From the NCBI GenBank assembly GCA_947630485.1, contig CANRHU010000039.1:1-32526 (forward strand): a DNA stretch of 32,526 bases. Reading direction: 5' to 3'. The DNA comes from an uncultured Lachnospiraceae bacterium. GTDB lineage: Bacteria; Bacillota; Clostridia; Lachnospirales; Lachnospiraceae. Each line of letters opens with the position of its first letter. Position 1 is the stretch's first letter. A program made the translations under genes and the position numbers. The notes under the pieces were generated by a model. It did no database searches. It was not told the origin of the DNA and saw only the letters and a list, made by a program, of their open reading frames with translations. This document shows positions 29,256 through 32,526 of this stretch, piece by piece.

Positions 29256-31115
29256 ATGAAAAAGGAAAAAGAAAAACCGCAGTATAATATGGCGGAATGT
29301 CTCCGCTATTTTTTCGGCAGGGCGAGGAAATACCGCCCCGAGACCCTTGTACTGCTGTTTTTCCAGGTTTTGTTCAATATTTCAAGCGCCGTCTTCGGGT
29401 TCTATATGTCCCCGATGATTCTCTCGCGGCTTGAAAATCACAGCTCCGCCCAGGAGCTTATCCTGACGGCGGCGTTCTTCATCGGCGGGTGCTTTCTCTC
29501 CGACGCGCTTGTCAGCTACATCGGAAACGACATCGGAGGCGGAGGAGTGAAGGGCGCTTATCAGATCGAACTGCGCTTAAAAATTCTGCGGGAGCTCAGT
29601 GACAAGACCGCCTCGACTTCCTATTGCCACTGTCTTGATAACAAATTTTCGAGAACGGCGGAAAGGGCTTTGACGGCCTGCAGCAACAACAATAGTGCCG
29701 CAGAGGGAACCTGGCACACGCTTCAGAACCTGATGGTGAACGTGGTGATGTTCGGCTTTTTTACCGCCATGCTCACTCACATTCATCCCCTGGTATTCGC
29801 GGTGACGATGCTTTTGGGCCTTACGGATTTTGTGGTGACAGGCTGTGTCCATCGGTATAACTACCGCCACCGTGAGGAACTGTCGCATATCGACCGGCAG
29901 GCGGGGTATCTTAAGGGGCTTCCGGGGCAGCTTTCCATTGCCAAGGATATCCGGCTGTTCGGGCTCGCCGGCTGGATCGGCCGCCTTACCGACAAGGCCT
30001 TCGCGGCCCGCGAGGCCTACGCGAGACGGGAGCATGCGTTCTACCTGATCGGCACATTCACCAGTGTGATCATCGAATTGCTGCGAAGCGGCGCAGTCCT
30101 GTTTATTCTCCTGAAAATGTGTCTCGAGAGCGGCATGAGCGCGGCGGAGTTCATGCTGTACTTCTCGGCGGTAAACTCCTTTGGCGGGCGCTTAGACGGC
30201 ATCTTAAACGATTTTCGGGATCTCAGGGACAAGTGCCTCGACTTTTCCTGTATGCTGGAATTCTTAAACTATCCGGAGCCGTACCGCTTCGCCGGGGGCG
30301 AGCCGGTTCCGGCCGATTATACTTATGAGATCCGCCTTGAAAATGTGAGCTACGCCTATCCGGAATCGGATAAAAAGATCATTGACAACGTAAATCTCAC
30401 GATCCGGCGCGGGGAAAAGGTCGCCATCGTCGGTTTAAACGGCGCGGGCAAGACGACGCTAATCAAGCTGATCACCGGCCTTTTGGATCCGGACGAGGGC
30501 CGGGTGCTTCTAAATGGCGTCGACATCCGGAAATTCAACCGCGAGGAATATTATAAGCTCTTTTCGGCTGTGTTCCAGCGTTTCAACCTGTTCGATATCA
30601 CCGTCGCCGAAACCGTGGCGCAGTCGGCGACCGGCATTGACGCGGCGCGTGTCAGGGACTGTCTGGAAAAGGCGGGGCTTACGAAGACGGTACAGGAGCT
30701 GCCGAACGGGATCGACACCCACCTGGGGAGGGAGGTATATCTGGACGGCGTCGTGCTGTCGGGAGGCCAGACCCAGCGGCTGATGCTGGCGAGGGCACTC
30801 TATAAGAACGGCGCCGTGCTGGTTCTCGACGAGCCAACCGCGGCCCTGGATCCGTTAGCCGAGCGGGATCTGTATGAAAAATACAATGAGATGGCCGAGG
30901 GAAAGACGGCGCTCTTCATTTCCCATCGGCTGGCCTCGACCCAGTTCTGCGACAGAATCCTGTTCCTGAAAGACGGGACGGTCGCCGAGGAGGGAAGCCA
31001 CGAGAGTCTGCTCAGGCTCGGAAAGGAGTACGCCGGGCTGTTTCAGGTTCAGGCCAGATATTATCAGGAAGACTATGGGAAACAGGAAGATTGCGGAAAA
31101 AAGGAGGCGGTATAA
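29256..31115 (+). CDS. ABC exporter half-transporter (membrane + ATPase), first of pair
   Basis: A 619-residue half-transporter. Residues ~25-320 hold about six hydrophobic segments; the ATPase part has Walker A GLNGAGKT (393-400), signature LSGGQ (501-505) and Walker B LVLDEPTAA (522-530). The substrate is unknown; many Clostridia carry such pairs for peptide or drug export. The frame is open to 29133 through the terminator, but the ATG at 29256, preceded by CAGGAAG, gives the normal start. The next half-transporter begins directly after its stop, suggesting a heterodimer. Confidence 0.93.
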   Translation: MKKEKEKPQYNMAECLRYFFGRARKYRPETLVLLFFQVLFNISSAVFGFYMSPMILSRLENHSSAQELILTAAFFIGGCFLSDALVSYIGNDIGGGGVKGAYQIELRLKILRELSDKTASTSYCHCLDNKFSRTAERALTACSNNNSAAEGTWHTLQNLMVNVVMFGFFTAMLTHIHPLVFAVTMLLGLTDFVVTGCVHRYNYRHREELSHIDRQAGYLKGLPGQLSIAKDIRLFGLAGWIGRLTDKAFAAREAYARREHAFYLIGTFTSVIIELLRSGAVLFILLKMCLESGMSAAEFMLYFSAVNSFGGRLDGILNDFRDLRDKCLDFSCMLEFLNYPEPYRFAGGEPVPADYTYEIRLENVSYAYPESDKKIIDNVNLTIRRGEKVAIVGLNGAGKTTLIKLITGLLDPDEGRVLLNGVDIRKFNREEYYKLFSAVFQRFNLFDITVAETVAQSATGIDAARVRDCLEKAGLTKTVQELPNGIDTHLGREVYLDGVVLSGGQTQRLMLARALYKNGAVLVLDEPTAALDPLAERDLYEKYNEMAEGKTALFISHRLASTQFCDRILFLKDGTVAEEGSHESLLRLGKEYAGLFQVQARYYQEDYGKQEDCGKKEAV

Positions 31116-32526
31116 ATGACGGACAAGTCTGACAGAATGCCCTGGCGTGAAGCGCTGCAGATCAATATCCGGGCCATCCGGCTTTTAAATTCCAAAAACA
31201 GGCTGATGTTTCCTTATGTAACCATAAAAGCGCTGTTTGGCACCGTATTTTCCTACGCTTCTCTGTTTGTGACGGCAAGGCTGATCGGTGAGCTGGCTGG
31301 GGAGCGGAGAGTGGAAAAACTCCTCTTTTGGGCGGCGTTCCAGCTCATCGCGACAGCGGTATTCGCGGTCATAAACGGCGTGATGCAGCACGCCTATGAA
31401 GTCAGGGCCGTGAATTTCTGGAACAATATGCAGCGCATCGAAGATGAGAAGTTCATGTCGATGGACTACGGCGACGTGGAGGATCAGCGTGTGCGCGACT
31501 TAAGAGATCAGATAAACCAGAACCATAACTGGAGCGGCTGGGGATTTTCAAGGATACAGTGGAATTTTGAGGGACTTGTGTCGAATGTGTTCGGCGTTTT
31601 CGGCGCGGCGGCGATGTCGGCGGGACTGATCTTTCGTAAGGTTCCCGAGGGCAGCCCCTATGCGTTCCTGAACAGTCCGCCTGCCCTTCTCGGCTTTCTG
31701 GCGCTCATCATTCTCTGCGCGGGGATCTCTCCCTGGGCAGAGAAGAAATGGACCGAGAAGTACGCCGCTCTCAGCGATAGAGCGAGATTCGGAAACAGGC
31801 TCTTTTCCCATTTCGGTTTTTTGAACGGGGATCCGGATTCCATGGTCGACTACAGAATGTACGGGCAGAACGAGGGCTTTGTGAAACATTATAACTGGAT
31901 TCCAGGCGGGAATCCCTGGTGTTCCGGAGGGCCTTTTCACCGGTACAACATGGGGATCGGAGGGCTTATCCGGATCGGCGTCGTCTTCGGGGAAAAGCTG
32001 CTGATGTGCGTGATCTATCTCTTTGTCTGCCTGAAGGCTCTGGGCGGCGCGTTCGGCCTGGGCGAGGTGACGCAGTATGTGGGCGCGGTTACGAGATTCA
32101 TCGGAGCTTTCACCCAGAGCATGATTCTGTTAAATAATTTCCGCATTAACGCCAAGTTCCTGAAAGACAACTTTGCGTTCCTGGACATTCCGAACAAGAT
32201 GTATCAGGGCACTCTGACTACCGAAAAGCGCCGCGACAGGAAGTATGACATCGAATTTAAGGATGTGAGTTTCCGGTATCCGAATTCCGACAGATGGGCG
32301 CTTCGGCATGTCTCGGTGAAGTTCGAGGTCGGCACCAAACTGGCCGTGGTGGGTGAAAACGGCTCGGGAAAATCCACATTCATAAAGCTTCTCTGCAGGC
32401 TCTACGACCCGCAGGAAGGGGAAATCCTCTTAAACGGCGTGGATATTAAGAAATACCGCTACGACGAGTACATGCAGATATTCTCGGTGGTTTTCCAGGA
32501 CTTCTGGCTGATGTCCCATAAGCTGG
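31116..32526 (+). CDS. ABC exporter half-transporter, second of pair (partial)
   Basis: The frame runs from ATG 31116 to the window end (470 codons visible) without a stop. It starts at the base after the previous TAA, with AAGGAGG inside the previous gene. About six hydrophobic segments occupy residues ~35-340. The ATPase domain begins around residue 375 (IEFKDVSFRYPNSD) with Walker A GENGSGKS at 413-420, and the sequence ends in the Q-loop region (VVFQDFWL). The signature motif and Walker B lie beyond the window. Together with the previous gene it probably forms one heterodimeric exporter. Confidence 0.92.
   Translation, partial: MTDKSDRMPWREALQINIRAIRLLNSKNRLMFPYVTIKALFGTVFSYASLFVTARLIGELAGERRVEKLLFWAAFQLIATAVFAVINGVMQHAYEVRAVNFWNNMQRIEDEKFMSMDYGDVEDQRVRDLRDQINQNHNWSGWGFSRIQWNFEGLVSNVFGVFGAAAMSAGLIFRKVPEGSPYAFLNSPPALLGFLALIILCAGISPWAEKKWTEKYAALSDRARFGNRLFSHFGFLNGDPDSMVDYRMYGQNEGFVKHYNWIPGGNPWCSGGPFHRYNMGIGGLIRIGVVFGEKLLMCVIYLFVCLKALGGAFGLGEVTQYVGAVTRFIGAFTQSMILLNNFRINAKFLKDNFAFLDIPNKMYQGTLTTEKRRDRKYDIEFKDVSFRYPNSDRWALRHVSVKFEVGTKLAVVGENGSGKSTFIKLLCRLYDPQEGEILLNGVDIKKYRYDEYMQIFSVVFQDFWLMSHKL

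Noticed and set aside
1-32526. tRNA or rRNA genes, insertion sequences, prophage
   Set aside because: I saw no cloverleaf-like segments, ribosomal RNA sequence, transposase, integrase or phage structural motifs.

Overview
The window looks like a chromosomal segment of a moderately GC-rich, spore-forming Clostridia, most likely Lachnospiraceae. The basis is the gene order rpsU - yqfC - yqfD - phoH - ybeY, a SpoVB-type flippase, strong AGGAGG-type ribosome sites, and a type I toxin of the short holin-like kind. All homology statements rest on motif recognition by eye; no database was searched. Long open frames on the opposite strand are common here because of the GC content and were treated as shadows unless they had their own signals.

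Layout. 1-7000: the end of rpsU with its terminator, then a tightly packed forward run of sporulation and housekeeping genes (yqfC, yqfD, phoH, ybeY, a DUF3048 lipoprotein, a SpoVB-like flippase, a small membrane protein). 7000-10115: a sigma-A promoter driving two overlapping flavoprotein genes. 10124-13348 (reverse): a HelD-type RNA polymerase-recycling helicase whose C-terminus carries an extra domain resembling the N-terminal beta-sandwich of GH31 glycosidases. 13600-17250: a reverse operon (GPH sugar:cation symporter plus creatininase-family protein) divergent from an AraC regulator. 17332-23026: a four-gene set of a PPDK/PEP-synthase-like ATP-grasp protein, a circularly permuted ATP-grasp protein, an alpha-E protein and a transglutaminase-like protein. 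This resembles a predicted peptide-ligation system with an added second ATP-grasp enzyme. 23140-23480: a type I toxin/antisense RNA module with mirror-image promoters and leaders. 23599-24299: a frameshifted P-loop protein. 24380-26250: two adjacent M14 (AstE/AspA-like) deacylase paralogues, one with intact and one with lost zinc ligands. 26306-32526: a GH5 lipoprotein, truA, an orphan LytTR response regulator, and a pair of ABC exporter half-transporters, the second cut by the window end.

Two kinds of repeat stand out. The first is a dispersed intergenic hairpin family at four places (around 150, 13635, 24300 and 29110). It has a fixed seven-base loop (CCARTGA or its complement, with a CCGGCGA variant) on stems whose sequence varies with compensating changes. 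It occurs as inverted pairs in three of the four places. The second is a set of short tandem expansions with units of 15 or 42 bp, three of them inside reading frames and one between genes.

Most notable observations: the HelD-GH31N fusion, the double-ATP-grasp/alpha-E/transglutaminase set next to an active/inactive deacylase pair, the symmetric toxin-antitoxin module, and the conserved-loop hairpin family.
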